Assembly (NCBI RefSeq): GCF_000439375.1
Contig: NZ_ATMI01000041.1
Location: forward strand, 1-64,000
DNA from: Tatumella saanichensis
GTDB lineage: Bacteria > Pseudomonadota > Gammaproteobacteria > Enterobacterales > Enterobacteriaceae
Length of the DNA stretch: 64,000 nt
Reading direction: 5' to 3'
Position numbers and translations under genes: made by a program
Part shown: piece after piece, positions 1 through 7,241 of the stretch
Layout: the number at the start of each line of letters is the position of its first letter
How positions within the stretch are numbered: position 1 is the stretch's first letter
Notes under the pieces: generated by a model
What the model was told of the DNA's origin: nothing
What the model saw: only the letters and a program-made list of their open reading frames with translations
Database searches by the model: none

Positions 1-514
1 TTCTCACCAACATAATACCCCATGATTTTTCTTGAGCAGGCATCGGTGACAAGACTCAGATAAGCTGTTCCGGTGCGCAGTGGCAGATAAGTAATATCTG
101 CACCCAGACCTGTTCCGGATGAAGCACCTTAATCTGCCCCGGACCGGGTTTGAGCAGATTAGGATGCCGATAAAACCGATGATGGCTGTTGGTCGTTTTA
201 TGATAAGCGCGTTTTACGGGTATCAAGAGGCGGTGTTCATTTAACAGCGTAAACAGGCGGTCCCGCCCGATATTCAGGCACTTGTTTGTCTCACTGTTCA
301 GAAGATGATGGAGTTTACGTGTACCGATACGGGGCTGACGACACCGGATACGAGCAACAGAATCAAGTGCCTGAGCATCCTGCTCCTGACGTATAGTGTA
401 TCGAGCATTACACTGATACCATGCCTGTCTACTATGCCCCAGAAATTGACATGCCCGAGTTACGGTGACTCCGGAGCCCTGGTTTTGCGAGAAGACTTGC
501 CGGGCCGCTTTTTT
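1..514 (-). pseudogene. IS3-family transposase OrfB (DDE), frameshifted and partial
   Basis: Read in the -1 frame from the slippery site, the minus strand gives a continuous OrfB-like protein: an ACQFLGHSRQAWYQ segment, PRIGTRKLHHLL, then KRAYHKTTNSHHRFYRHPNL, the usual N-terminal region ahead of the integrase core. Near position 101 one base is missing. Upstream of the lesion the frame reads PEQVWV; downstream another frame reads ADITYLPLRTG and then SLVTDACSRKIMGYYVGE, the start of the DDE core. The gene also runs off the window. OrfB is normally made as an OrfAB fusion that cuts and joins the element ends. The single-base lesion would prevent this unless it is a sequencing error. Confidence 0.8.
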
Positions 515-870
515 ACGATACTCACTCCGTAATCACTTTTTAGAACGTTAATAACCGCTTCAAAAAACTCCGCTTTTTGATTTGCCAGTTTAAGCTGCTC
601 TTCCAGTTCTTTGATTTTTTGTTCAGGTGTTAGAGGCATGTTTATCTTAGGCACGGACAGTCTCCTCTTTGAAAGACCTGGAGTCCCGGGGTTCCAGTCA
701 AGCCGGCCGTACTTACGCAACCAGACAAGAACAGTAGAGCGTCCCTGGATACCATATCGTTGCTGAGCCTGTTTATAGGTCATTTCGCCTTTTTCAACCT
801 GTTCAACAACAGCTACTTTAAAGGATAGAGGATAATCTCGTTGGGTGCGTTTGAACTCTGTCATCATCAC
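460..870 (-). CDS. IS3-family transposase OrfA
   Basis: 136 residues. The N-terminal half is a helix-turn-helix of the IS3 OrfA type (LSFKVAVVEQVEKGEMTYKQ, followed by a YGIQGRSTVLVWLRKYG recognition segment). The C-terminal part is a coiled coil (EQKIKELEEQLKLANQKAEF) that in this family mediates OrfA/OrfAB multimerisation. OrfA binds the element ends and limits transposition. The frame overlaps orfB, and a slippery A-AAA-AAG heptamer lies near its end. Intact in this copy. Confidence 0.88.
   Translation of the reverse strand: MMMTEFKRTQRDYPLSFKVAVVEQVEKGEMTYKQAQQRYGIQGRSTVLVWLRKYGRLDWNPGTPGLSKRRLSVPKINMPLTPEQKIKELEEQLKLANQKAEFFEAVINVLKSDYGVSIVKKRPGKSSRKTRAPESP
508..514 (-). promoter_or_regulatory. 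Programmed -1 frameshift heptamer (A AAA AAG)
   Basis: On the minus strand the seven bases AAAAAAG fall in the X XXY YYZ register relative to orfA codons, the standard site where IS3-family ribosomes slip back one base to make OrfAB. Slipping here enters exactly the frame that encodes the OrfB-like protein, which supports the assignment. Confidence 0.75.
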
Positions 871-964
871 GTTCTCCAGAATTAGAACAGGAACGTGTCA
901 ACGCTATTCAGGACGGGTCAGGATCAAGAAAAAAGCCTAAATAATTTTAGGCTCATCTAAAAAT

Positions 965-1609
965 TTATCGGCGAATAAGTCTGCGATGCTCGACAAGTAC
1001 ACCGATGATATGAAATTTTTCTTTTGCTGAGCTTCTTACAGCATAGTCATTATTCAGGGGGACGAGTTCGAAAATATCCTGACCTTCGTCATCGTAACCT
1101 CTCGCGCGGTATTTTTTGAAAGTTGCTTCGTCTTCACCATTTTTAGCGACAACGAAATCGCCGGGATGAGGGGTTAACTCAGGGTCAACCAGAATCAAGT
1201 CACCTTCAACGAATTCTGGTTCAATTGATTTACCTTTGATTTTAAGCGCAAAAGTTCCTTGAGATATATTGCTTCCGCTTAGGATGTATTCAATATTACC
1301 CTCAAGGTCCCTGGCATAGCTCTTAGCACTCCATGCACCAGCCTGAACGTAATTAATCACCGGTACTTTTACTGCTCCAAGAACAGCAGGTAAGGCCTTG
1401 GAATGATCCTCTTTACCATAGAGCAAATATGTTTCACTCACCCCGAAGTATTGCGACAACTTAGATAGAGACTTTCCGCCGAGAACATTGAGATCCCGCT
1501 CCCAGTACCCAACCGTCACATCAGAAACACCAATCGCCTTACCAAGCTGACCCTGGGTAAGTTTTCGCTCTTGTCGTAAGGCGTAAATTCTTCTGCCGAG
1601 TGAACTCAC
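965..1609 (-). CDS. Prophage CI-type repressor (HTH + S24 LexA-like peptidase)
   Basis: About 214 residues. The N-terminal XRE helix-turn-helix spans roughly residues 3-60 (LGRRIYALRQERKLTQGQLG, then GVSDVTVGYWERD). The C-terminal half is the LexA/CI self-cleavage domain: an Ala-Gly cleavage site in YVQAGAWS, the serine in KGKSIEP and the lysine in ATFKKYR. Such proteins hold the lytic promoters off and are inactivated by RecA after DNA damage. I chose a GTG start at 1609 because a GGGAG ribosome site lies seven bases upstream and the protein then begins at the usual SSLG-R-I. A TTG at 1624 in frame would add five residues. Divergent from cro, across operator-like palindromes. Intact, so it could still repress and give immunity. 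Confidence 0.88.
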   Translation of the reverse strand: MSSLGRRIYALRQERKLTQGQLGKAIGVSDVTVGYWERDLNVLGGKSLSKLSQYFGVSETYLLYGKEDHSKALPAVLGAVKVPVINYVQAGAWSAKSYARDLEGNIEYILSGSNISQGTFALKIKGKSIEPEFVEGDLILVDPELTPHPGDFVVAKNGEDEATFKKYRARGYDDEGQDIFELVPLNNDYAVRSSAKEKFHIIGVLVEHRRLIRR

Positions 1610-1633
1610 AGTCACGTCTCCCAATAAAATTAG

Positions 1634-1696
1634 CTAAGTAATCTTAGTTTTTATTGGCCGAATTTAAATTGGAAAATAACATCTAAAAATTCTTAG
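1634..1696. promoter_or_regulatory. Putative CI/Cro operator region
   Basis: Between the divergent repressor and cro genes there are two similar 14-bp palindromes: CTAAG-TAAT-CTTAG at 1634-1647 and CTAAA-AATT-CTTAG at 1683-1696. Same arm sequence, same 4-bp spacer, and the position between cI and cro match what lambdoid phages use as repressor operators. Function is inferred from position and symmetry. Confidence 0.6.
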
Positions 1697-1706
1697 CGAG
1701 GTGGCT

Positions 1707-1919
1707 ATGACGACCGTAAAGTTAGAAAAGTACTTCGGTACCCCAAACAAGGCAGCAGCTTTTTTTAGCGTCTCACCCGAGGATTTTTATTAATGGCGAA
1801 AAAGACCTAGGGGATTAATCCCAAGAGGTAGAGCTGCAGAAGCCGATTCTAGAACTAACGGAAAACTTAAATTCAATCCGTCCCTTTACGGAAAGATTAA
1901 CGGAAGTTCAGCTAAGTAA
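1707..1919 (+). pseudogene. Cro-like repressor with premature stop
   Basis: The frame starting at ATG 1707 encodes MTTVKLEKYFGTPNKAAAFF and continues for 70 codons, but codon 29 (1791-1793) is TAA. Past it the same frame runs on as a basic tail (WRKRPRGLIPRGRAAEADSR) to a natural TAA at 1917. A single C-to-T change from CAA would explain it. The helix-turn-helix is cut in two, so lytic-side control by Cro is probably lost. Position directly opposite the CI gene supports the identity; the protein is too short for a firm family call. Confidence 0.65.
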
Positions 1920-1937
1920 ATACCACAGTATCGAGGT

Positions 1938-2452
1938 ATGAACCGTAGATCAGAAGAACTGGAAAGTAGAGAAACAACCGGACTGGTGGCTATGCAGAGG
2001 CATCTGACTGGATTGGTGTAACGGAGAACGCGCTGTTTAACCGGCTGCGTCATGTCGGTGACCAGGTATTCACGATGGGCTGGGCTGATGTGTTGCAGAA
2101 AGCTGGTGGCACTCACCACGTTGCACATGCCGTTGCCAGAGCATCCGGTGGTGTCTTTGTCCCAATGCCGGCAGATATTGGCGAAATCGACAACGCAGAT
2201 ATTAATCAGCGGCTACTTGAGGCACTGGAACAGATCTCTGTCTATTCGAAACAGGTCAGGGAAGCGATTGAAGACGGTGTTATTGAGCTCTACGAAAAAG
2301 AAGCGATAGACGATGAACTTTACAGCGCGATCAGCAAGCTGCAGGAACACACAACGCTGGTTTACAGGATTTATTGCGAGTCAGAAAGGTTGAACGCCCC
2401 AAGTTGCAGCTCAGGGCGTTCGGGTGCGACCAAACTTACGTGTGGAGAATAA
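1938..2452 (+). pseudogene. Phage CII-like (YmfL-type) regulator, probably frameshifted near its start
   Basis: The open frame ending at 2452 encodes GGYAEASDWIGVTENALFNR, then GWADVLQKAGGTHHVAHAVA, then an acidic helical C-terminus with KQVREAIEDG. This pattern is typical of the CII-like regulators found after cro in enterobacterial prophages. The conserved part begins before the first ATG of this frame (2075), and the frame is closed by TAG at 1967. A plausible start, ATG 1938, is in another frame and would join the conserved part if about five bases near 1980 were an insertion. So the N-terminus looks broken. Alternative: translation from ATG 2075 gives a shortened 125-residue protein lacking the DNA-binding half. 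Confidence 0.55.
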
Positions 2453-2456
2453 TCGC

Positions 2457-2660
2457 ATGAGCATTGTAACAGCAGAACGAAGACTCCCGCAACTCAGGGT
2501 ACTGCCTGTCACTGGTGGAAAAGCTCCGGCCATTTACTGCTATGCGGTGATGGTACATGGCAAATGGGTACCGGTGAACCACAGCTTTGCGGAATGGGCT
2601 ATGGGCGATGTGGCCAGCCTGAATAAACAGGAGGCAGTATGTGGAAGACGAGATCATTAA
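2457..2660 (+). CDS. Small prophage early protein, unknown function
   Basis: 67 residues from ATG 2457, preceded by TGTGGAGAA, a ribosome-site motif also seen before two other genes of this prophage (8057 and 8640). The sequence includes a YCYAVMVHGKWVPVNHSF core and HSFAEWAMGD. No family recognised. It overlaps the next gene by 20 bases, as is usual in phage early operons. It is intact and lies between the CII-like gene and the replication gene. Confidence 0.6.
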   Translation: MSIVTAERRLPQLRVLPVTGGKAPAIYCYAVMVHGKWVPVNHSFAEWAMGDVASLNKQEAVCGRRDH

Positions 2661-2823
2661 ACCATGGTTTGAAAGATACAGGGACTGGCGGGGTATTACG
2701 GTGGAAACCGTTGGTGTCGATATTGCCAATCAGCGGGTTATACACCGGCGCCCTGGTTATGAGTTTGTGTGCGTCTGCCCGCGGCGTGACTGGTCAAAGA
2801 AATTCAGGAAGGTAGAGCAATGA
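2641..2823 (+). CDS. DUF4222-like small phage protein
   Basis: 60 residues with a GTG start at 2641, preceded by AACAGGAGG. It has the pattern of DUF4222 proteins of lambdoid early regions: KPWFERYRDWRGITV, then a VIHRRPGYEFVCVCP core. Function unknown for the family. Its stop overlaps the start of the next gene (ATGA at 2820), implying coupled translation with the replication gene. Confidence 0.65.
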   Translation: MEDEIIKPWFERYRDWRGITVETVGVDIANQRVIHRRPGYEFVCVCPRRDWSKKFRKVEQ

Positions 2824-3647
2824 GTGTGGAATTAAGTTCGCACGTCTGGGATGGCTGTGCTGCATCAGACGTTAAAGGCACTCAGTTACTGGTTATGGCG
2901 CGCCTGGCTGACTTTTCCAGTGATGAGGGTACCTGTTTCCCAGGCATAGACACCATCGCCCGCCAGGTTGGCGCTGGCCGCAGTACTGTAATCACAGCGA
3001 TCACGCAACTGCAAAACGCTGGCTGGCTTACACTTAAGGAACGGCGTACCGGTAACCGTAATAAAACCAATATGTACTATCTGAATGTGAAGAAACTTCG
3101 CGATGCGGCATCTGCTTATTGCCCTGATAGTCCAGAAAATGAACATTCAAATACTGAACATTCAAATACTAAATATTCAGATTTGGAACATTCAGAATCT
3201 GAACGTACAGAATCTGAACGTTCAGAATCCGGAGAAAACACCGGTTTTGACCGTCCAGAATCTGGAGGGGATCCGTCAGTAACTTCCAAACCAGATCCAT
3301 CAGTAAAATCAAAACCCTTTTGTCAGGTTGCGCCGCAACCCGACCCGGATGTGGTGATCACTGACCAGGCCAGAGAGGTTTTAAAACACCTGAACCAGAC
3401 CACCGGCTCACGTTTCACGGCCTCGAACTCATCGCTGGAAAACATCAGGGGCCGTCTGCGGGAGAAATATACACCTGAAGAGCTGCAGCTGGTCGTCGAT
3501 TATAAGACCGGGGACTGGCGGGGTACGGAGCAGGAGCAGTATCTCCGGCCGGCAACTCTGTTCATCCCGAAAAACTTCCCGGGCTACCTGCAGCGGGCTG
3601 GAAAGTGGGATACCGCCGGGCGGCCGAAGAAATTGAATGGCCGCTAG
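2820..3647 (+). CDS. Phage replication protein, O-like (HTH initiator)
   Basis: 275 residues. Residues about 5-95 form a winged-helix domain (SSHVWDGCAASDVKGTQLLV, GRSTVITAITQLQNAGWL) like the DNA-binding part of phage replication proteins. The middle (about 108-140) is a low-complexity linker rich in EHSNT/SERSES repeats and is encoded by six tandem 15-bp units. The C-terminal 95 residues match the conserved domain found at the end of many such proteins (TGSRFTASNSSLENIRGRLR, TLFIPKNFPGYL). In lambda, protein O binds iterons inside its own gene and recruits the helicase loader. No clear helicase or loader gene follows here, so replication is probably incomplete. Intact frame. Confidence 0.8.
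   Translation: MSVELSSHVWDGCAASDVKGTQLLVMARLADFSSDEGTCFPGIDTIARQVGAGRSTVITAITQLQNAGWLTLKERRTGNRNKTNMYYLNVKKLRDAASAYCPDSPENEHSNTEHSNTKYSDLEHSESERTESERSESGENTGFDRPESGGDPSVTSKPDPSVKSKPFCQVAPQPDPDVVITDQAREVLKHLNQTTGSRFTASNSSLENIRGRLREKYTPEELQLVVDYKTGDWRGTEQEQYLRPATLFIPKNFPGYLQRAGKWDTAGRPKKLNGR
3141..3230 (+). repeat. Six tandem 15-bp repeats, candidate prophage replication origin (iterons)
   Basis: Six consecutive 15-bp units starting at 3141, 3156, 3171, 3186, 3201 and 3216 share the core GAACATTCAGAATCT with a few substitutions. A partial seventh lies near 3252. Being a multiple of three they keep the reading frame and encode the linker of the replication protein. In lambda the origin consists of O-binding repeats at the equivalent place in the O gene. 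Origin function is inferred from this analogy. Confidence 0.6.
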
Positions 3648-3715
3648 GCTAAGCCCGGGGCTATCACCAAAATCGATACACCGGACAGCGCCACGCCGGC
3701 CGGTTTTAGAGGGGC

Positions 3716-3871
3716 ATGATGGAACTTGAAAACAGAATTATCGCGGTAATTGCGGAAAAGCATCCGGTGAAGTCCTATGAAATTTTCGCTGCGGTAGGCG
3801 GATCAAAAATTGAGTACAGCAGGACGATGAAGTTTCTGGTTAAAACCGGCCGCATTGATCGTGACAAATAG
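3716..3871 (+). CDS. Small winged-helix-like phage protein
   Basis: 51 residues from ATG 3716 (a second in-frame ATG at 3719), after GAGGGGC. The sequence MELENRIIAVIAEKHPVKSY followed by EIFAAVGGSKIEYSRTMKFL is a compact helix-turn-helix pattern. It sits where helicase-loader genes usually follow the O-like gene, but is far too short to be one. To its right the base composition turns sharply AT-rich, so this gene marks the edge of the inserted cargo. Function unknown. Confidence 0.5.
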   Translation: MMELENRIIAVIAEKHPVKSYEIFAAVGGSKIEYSRTMKFLVKTGRIDRDK

Positions 3872-4233
3872 AACTACTTTACTATCTTTTTTAAGATCAT
3901 ATACGAGCCAACTAGAGATGTTAATGGAGGTGTTTTTAATACATATTGGATACTTCATTTTATGCATCAAATCTCCAATTAGTTACAATTTTTTTGTTTT
4001 TCATGATTCGCAAACTTAACTTTTCCAGAAGTTTTGTTGGTTTAATTACATGGTATTTATCGCGCCGGATTAATAATCAACGCGGAAGGAATAGCCACAT
4101 ACAATTTATATAAAGTTAACTCATGTAAAAATATTTACTTTGTATGTTAGAGATTCCTATGGCCGGCTAAAATCATAAAAGAAATGATAGTAGCCGGCTA
4201 AATTTATTTACAATGAACAGTTTTAAAGCTCGT
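3872..4233. other. AT-rich intergenic stretch, no gene seen
   Basis: No convincing frame on either strand. It contains two copies of CCGGCTAAA about 31 bases apart (4163 and 4194), the second within a TAGCCGGCTA palindrome, just past the stop of the leftward gene at 4234; these may act in its transcript end. The AT-rich composition resembles the cargo genes rather than the phage genes. Confidence 0.4.
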
Positions 4234-5076
4234 CTAATTCTTTCGTCCAATTATTTTTAGTTGCCGTCCATCAAGGTTATATAATGCACTAGGCCTCCCA
4301 ATGCCAAAATTACCAATGGAGTTTTCACTGTCAATCGAATTGTTTAAAAAAGTGAATATTGCTTCAGATGGTTTGACTGTAGGGGCGCAATTATTTAAAG
4401 CATTTAAAGCATTGGCCCTGAACTTAATTTTTTCACCGATAACAGCCAGTTCATTAATTTTTATTTGACGGAATTCTACTTTTGCACCTAAATTATCATC
4501 AGGAACTATTTCATATTGATATAGCATATGTTTTTTTGTTTTTTCACATTGAACACCAAAGATGAATTCAGCTTGATAGGCAACAAATAGTTTCTTCATT
4601 GAACCGTGTTTTTTTGCTTCTTTGAGTACGGCTTCTATTGAATGACAAACTACTTTGGATAAGTATTCACCTGTAAGAATTCCATCTAAATCTTTTTCCA
4701 AAAACATATCATCACTATAAATACCATTGGCTTTTAAATGCACCTCCTTCTCACAAGGCATTGCGATTTGATAACGACCATCCCTGTATATAGGATAAAG
4801 TTCTGAAAGATGATTTTTCATAGAGTTAATAATATGCTGAGCAACTAAAGAACTACCGGCAAATGCAATAGCACATGAACTTTCATAATTGTTTTCAGCG
4901 TAGCTATGAAAGTATTCACCACAAAAATTCAATCCTTTAACTCTAATAGGCAACTCTATTACTTTTTTAAACCCCTTGACTAATATGTTGTTGTTTTGGC
5001 TTATATGGCTGTCTGCAGCGAAATAAACTCCATTTTCCAATACACCCTTACTATAACCAGCAATAACAAGCGTCAT
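4234..5076 (-). CDS. Proteasome-like Ntn hydrolase (N-terminal threonine), prophage cargo
   Basis: 280 residues. The protein begins Met-Thr-Leu-Val-Ile-Ala, so removal of Met would expose Thr as in proteasome beta subunits and HslV. The next strand carries GVYFAADS, with Asp22 at the place of the catalytic Asp/Glu17. KGFKKVIEL places Lys38 where proteasomes have Lys33. Around residue 68 CAIAFAGSSLVAQHIINSM resembles the proteasomal AGS-x-x-x-A helix. This is the Ntn-hydrolase alpha/beta sandwich signature; expected role is a protease or amidase, possibly oligomeric. At 280 residues it is longer than HslV (about 175), with extra C-terminal sequence I do not recognise. It stands alone on the minus strand in AT-rich DNA inside a prophage, without an unfoldase gene nearby. 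Substrate unknown; defence or phage-conflict function is an inference from location. Confidence 0.7.
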   Translation of the reverse strand: MTLVIAGYSKGVLENGVYFAADSHISQNNNILVKGFKKVIELPIRVKGLNFCGEYFHSYAENNYESSCAIAFAGSSLVAQHIINSMKNHLSELYPIYRDGRYQIAMPCEKEVHLKANGIYSDDMFLEKDLDGILTGEYLSKVVCHSIEAVLKEAKKHGSMKKLFVAYQAEFIFGVQCEKTKKHMLYQYEIVPDDNLGAKVEFRQIKINELAVIGEKIKFRANALNALNNCAPTVKPSEAIFTFLNNSIDSENSIGNFGIGRPSALYNLDGRQLKIIGRKN

Positions 5077-5345
5077 ATTAAATTTTCACCTTTTACAATT
5101 AAATGTTGGGTAATTAAAGCATAAATCTACGTTGATTAGTCTGCTTCTTTAAATCTTAACTGAAATATAATTGTATGAAAATAAAAAATCATATGGATAG
5201 TGTGTTTACAGCACTACAAGTAAAGGTTGTAACCATTCATTTAAAGATAATGGCACCGATACAAAAGTTTATAAAAACATATTCTTAACTACAGATGGGC
5301 GATGTATCAACTAACCTTCCTTTCTCCTGCTGTACAGGCATATGT

Positions 5346-5697
5346 GTTGTCATAACGGAAACCATTGCAAATGGCTATGGCACTGATGAATGAAACAGCA
5401 GGACAAATCTGTCACGCAATATCGCTAGGCTTGAAAAAGGTATCCATTATTTTTCTGACTGGCTCAGAACTAAAGGTGTTCAAGAACAGAGTTGCTAATA
5501 GTAACGCTGTTGGAAGCAATGCCAGAACACTGACTCTGTGGACAGAGAAGGGTGCCGCCCGTATGTCCAAGATAGTTGATACCAATCAAGCCTGGGATTT
5601 CTTCGAGAAACTGGAAGACAGTTATTTCAATCTGCGTGAAGTGTACGGCGTTATACTGCCCAACATAGATGATCCGATTCAACTGGGCAGAGGCTGA
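5346..5697 (+). pseudogene. ORF6N-type antirepressor remnant
   Basis: Two frames together give an ORF6N-domain antirepressor. The first reads VVITETIANGYGTDE, then a TGA at 5391, then NSRTNLSRNIARLEKGIHYF. After a one-base shift in the T-run near 5450 the second reads LTGSELKVFKNRVANSN, followed by LTLWTEKGAARMSKIVDT and AWDFFEKLEDSYF. The latter is the most conserved stretch of the family. The C-terminus then departs into unrelated sequence. Intact relatives relieve CI repression. With a stop, a frameshift and a lost 3' end, this copy is dead. Confidence 0.7.
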
Positions 5698-6135
5698 TTT
5701 GATGCTATGAAATTAGCATGAAATTTTGCTTAGAGCGAACAGTGGATGTTAAACTGATAGCGTAACCTATCGGGATTAAATTTTTGGGGTTCTAACGAAA
5801 AAAAACGTGCGATTTGAAGTACCATTTCATTTCTCCTGCCACATTTTTGTTGAAGTACTATTGCAAATTATTGATATTAATGTGTAATATTGATTCCCAT
5901 TAAAGGTTTTTTATATCAGTGTTTAGGTCGGGACATCCTTTTCAGCTTTGATAAGCCATTTTTTGATTTGATTTTTTTTAAGATAAGTAATATATATCAG
6001 TTAAAGGATTAAGTTGTGGTTATCGCATGGATTACATAAGGTTTTTCTCTTTGAGAGCTAAGTTTAATGTTCTCATTGAATTGATGAAAATATATTTTTG
6101 ATTTTAATTCTAAAATTTATCTAAGATGGTGTTTC
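5698..6135. other. AT-rich leader upstream of the SLATT operon
   Basis: No coding frame could be supported. The right part (about 5900-6130) is very AT-rich and should hold the promoter of the three-gene operon that starts at 6136; I cannot pick a single -35/-10 pair with confidence. The left part contains a run of eight A at about 5800. Confidence 0.4.
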
Positions 6136-6612
6136 GTGAATACAGAACATAACCTAAAGAGTTTGGTCGAACTGGAGACTCAGATTGGAAGGCGTATTTC
6201 AGAGTTCGAGGGGAAACGAAGGGAGAATCAGAGGAATAATAAGTTTTTCTCTATCTCTCAAATTATATTGTCTGCTATTACAACTCTTCTTGTAGCTATC
6301 AATGCAGATGTTCATATGTTATTTGTTGCAATATTAACTCTTATTGTAAGTATGTGTTCAGGTATTGCAGGGCAGTTGCTGAATAAATTTATGTACCAAG
6401 AAAGAATGGCTATGAATATTGCTACAATTTGCTCCCTTTATGAATTGCAGCAGGTCATTACTATGGCAAAAAGGATTGAGGAAGATGATGCAAATAGTAA
6501 AATTACAATCAGAGATGTAGTGAAATATCAGGGCCAATATCAAAATATCCTGAATGCGGCTAATGGCCATTGGCAAAATAACATTCAAAACTCTAAAAGT
6601 TCAGAAAAATGA
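6136..6612 (+). CDS. SLATT-like two-helix membrane protein (candidate effector)
   Basis: 158 residues from GTG 6136. Residues 1-38 are charged and helical (LETQIGRRISEFEGKRRENQ). Two membrane helices follow closely, about 39-56 (SISQIILSAITTLLVAIN) and 60-81 (HMLFVAILTLIVSMCSGIAG), then a soluble helical tail (LNKFMYQERMAMNIATICSL). A short N-terminal helix with Arg/Asn before a tight two-helix hairpin and a long helix after it is the layout of SLATT domains, predicted pore-forming effectors in bacterial conflict systems such as those with CD-NTases. Its ATGA stop/start overlap with the next gene and the third gene's overlap show one operon. No nucleotidyltransferase is next to it. Effector role is inferred. 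Confidence 0.6.
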   Translation: MNTEHNLKSLVELETQIGRRISEFEGKRRENQRNNKFFSISQIILSAITTLLVAINADVHMLFVAILTLIVSMCSGIAGQLLNKFMYQERMAMNIATICSLYELQQVITMAKRIEEDDANSKITIRDVVKYQGQYQNILNAANGHWQNNIQNSKSSEK

Positions 6613-7241
6613 TTTTTTTCTCTAAGATACTAACGCTTAATAAACTTCATATTGTTGAAAATGTAATTGGTTGTTTAGATGGCGGGAGTTATAAATCCGA
6701 TTATTATCATATTGGCTATCCGGTGGGGAACCCCCCTCTTTTGCGCGGTTCAATAGTGATTGAGTTAAACCTAGATTTTCTCACTGAAAATATTGACTGC
6801 TTTCGCATGGGAAGTCCAGTTGACACTGGTGGTATTAAATTTGGCTTTCTCAATCCAAATATGGATAGAGAGCTTTTTCTTAAAATGGCGATCTGTGATT
6901 ATGATAAGTTCTATTCTCTAATATCAGACCTAAATAGTCTTCCTGAATTATCTATAAATAGTATTAATAATCATACTTCCTGTGTGACATTAAAACCAGT
7001 CCTGACTAAGTATTTTCAAGACGTATTAATAAATTTTATGTATACCTCAGGAAATCCTCATTCTTGGCTTTTCGAGTTTTGTTTAGATTCGGGGTATGTT
7101 ATCAAGGGAGAGCATATTAGGAAGTTATTTATTCCCAATACTTATCAATCTAACCCTAAGATAAGACAGTTGAGTAAATTACTCAAAGGTAAATTGGTAA
7201 AATATAATCCTAAATATGGAATCGAAGGGAGGATGTATTGA
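6609..7241 (+). CDS. Unknown protein, second gene of the SLATT operon
   Basis: 210 residues, overlapping the SLATT-like gene by four bases (ATGA). No family recognised. Visible features are a predicted beta-rich first half (RGSIVIELNLDFLTENIDCF, then MGSPVDTGGIKFGFLNPN), a motif-like SDYYHIGYPVGNPPLL near the start, and a basic C-terminus ending in KYNPKYGIEGRMY. No signal peptide or membrane helix, so a cytosolic protein. By position in a compact operon with a membrane effector it could be the sensor or enzyme that activates the effector; this is a guess. Strongly AT-rich codon use, unlike the flanking phage genes. Confidence 0.6.
   Translation: MIFFSKILTLNKLHIVENVIGCLDGGSYKSDYYHIGYPVGNPPLLRGSIVIELNLDFLTENIDCFRMGSPVDTGGIKFGFLNPNMDRELFLKMAICDYDKFYSLISDLNSLPELSINSINNHTSCVTLKPVLTKYFQDVLINFMYTSGNPHSWLFEFCLDSGYVIKGEHIRKLFIPNTYQSNPKIRQLSKLLKGKLVKYNPKYGIEGRMY

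Larger units (their letters stand above)
1..920 (-). mobile_element. IS3-family insertion sequence, cut by window start
   Basis: The element carries the orfA/orfB pair typical of IS3-family transposons, transcribed leftward. Its orfA-side end is placed at 920, where the minus-strand sequence begins TGACCCGTCCTG, a TGA-starting terminus as in many IS3-family elements. The other end lies outside the window, so target duplication cannot be tested. It lies next to the prophage repressor gene and may mark the left part of the prophage. The orfB frame is damaged near position 101, so this copy is probably not autonomous. Confidence 0.85.

Noticed and set aside
305..532. Plus-strand 75-codon frame over the IS element
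   Set aside because: It is the shadow of the orfA/orfB genes on the opposite strand, and its product has no family pattern.
2436..2729. Minus-strand 97-codon frame opposite the small phage genes
   Set aside because: Opposite to a compact early operon with clear ribosome sites; shadow frame.
3141..3230. Tandem repeats as a possible CRISPR array
   Set aside because: The repeats are 15 bp with no spacers and lie inside a coding frame; they fit iterons.
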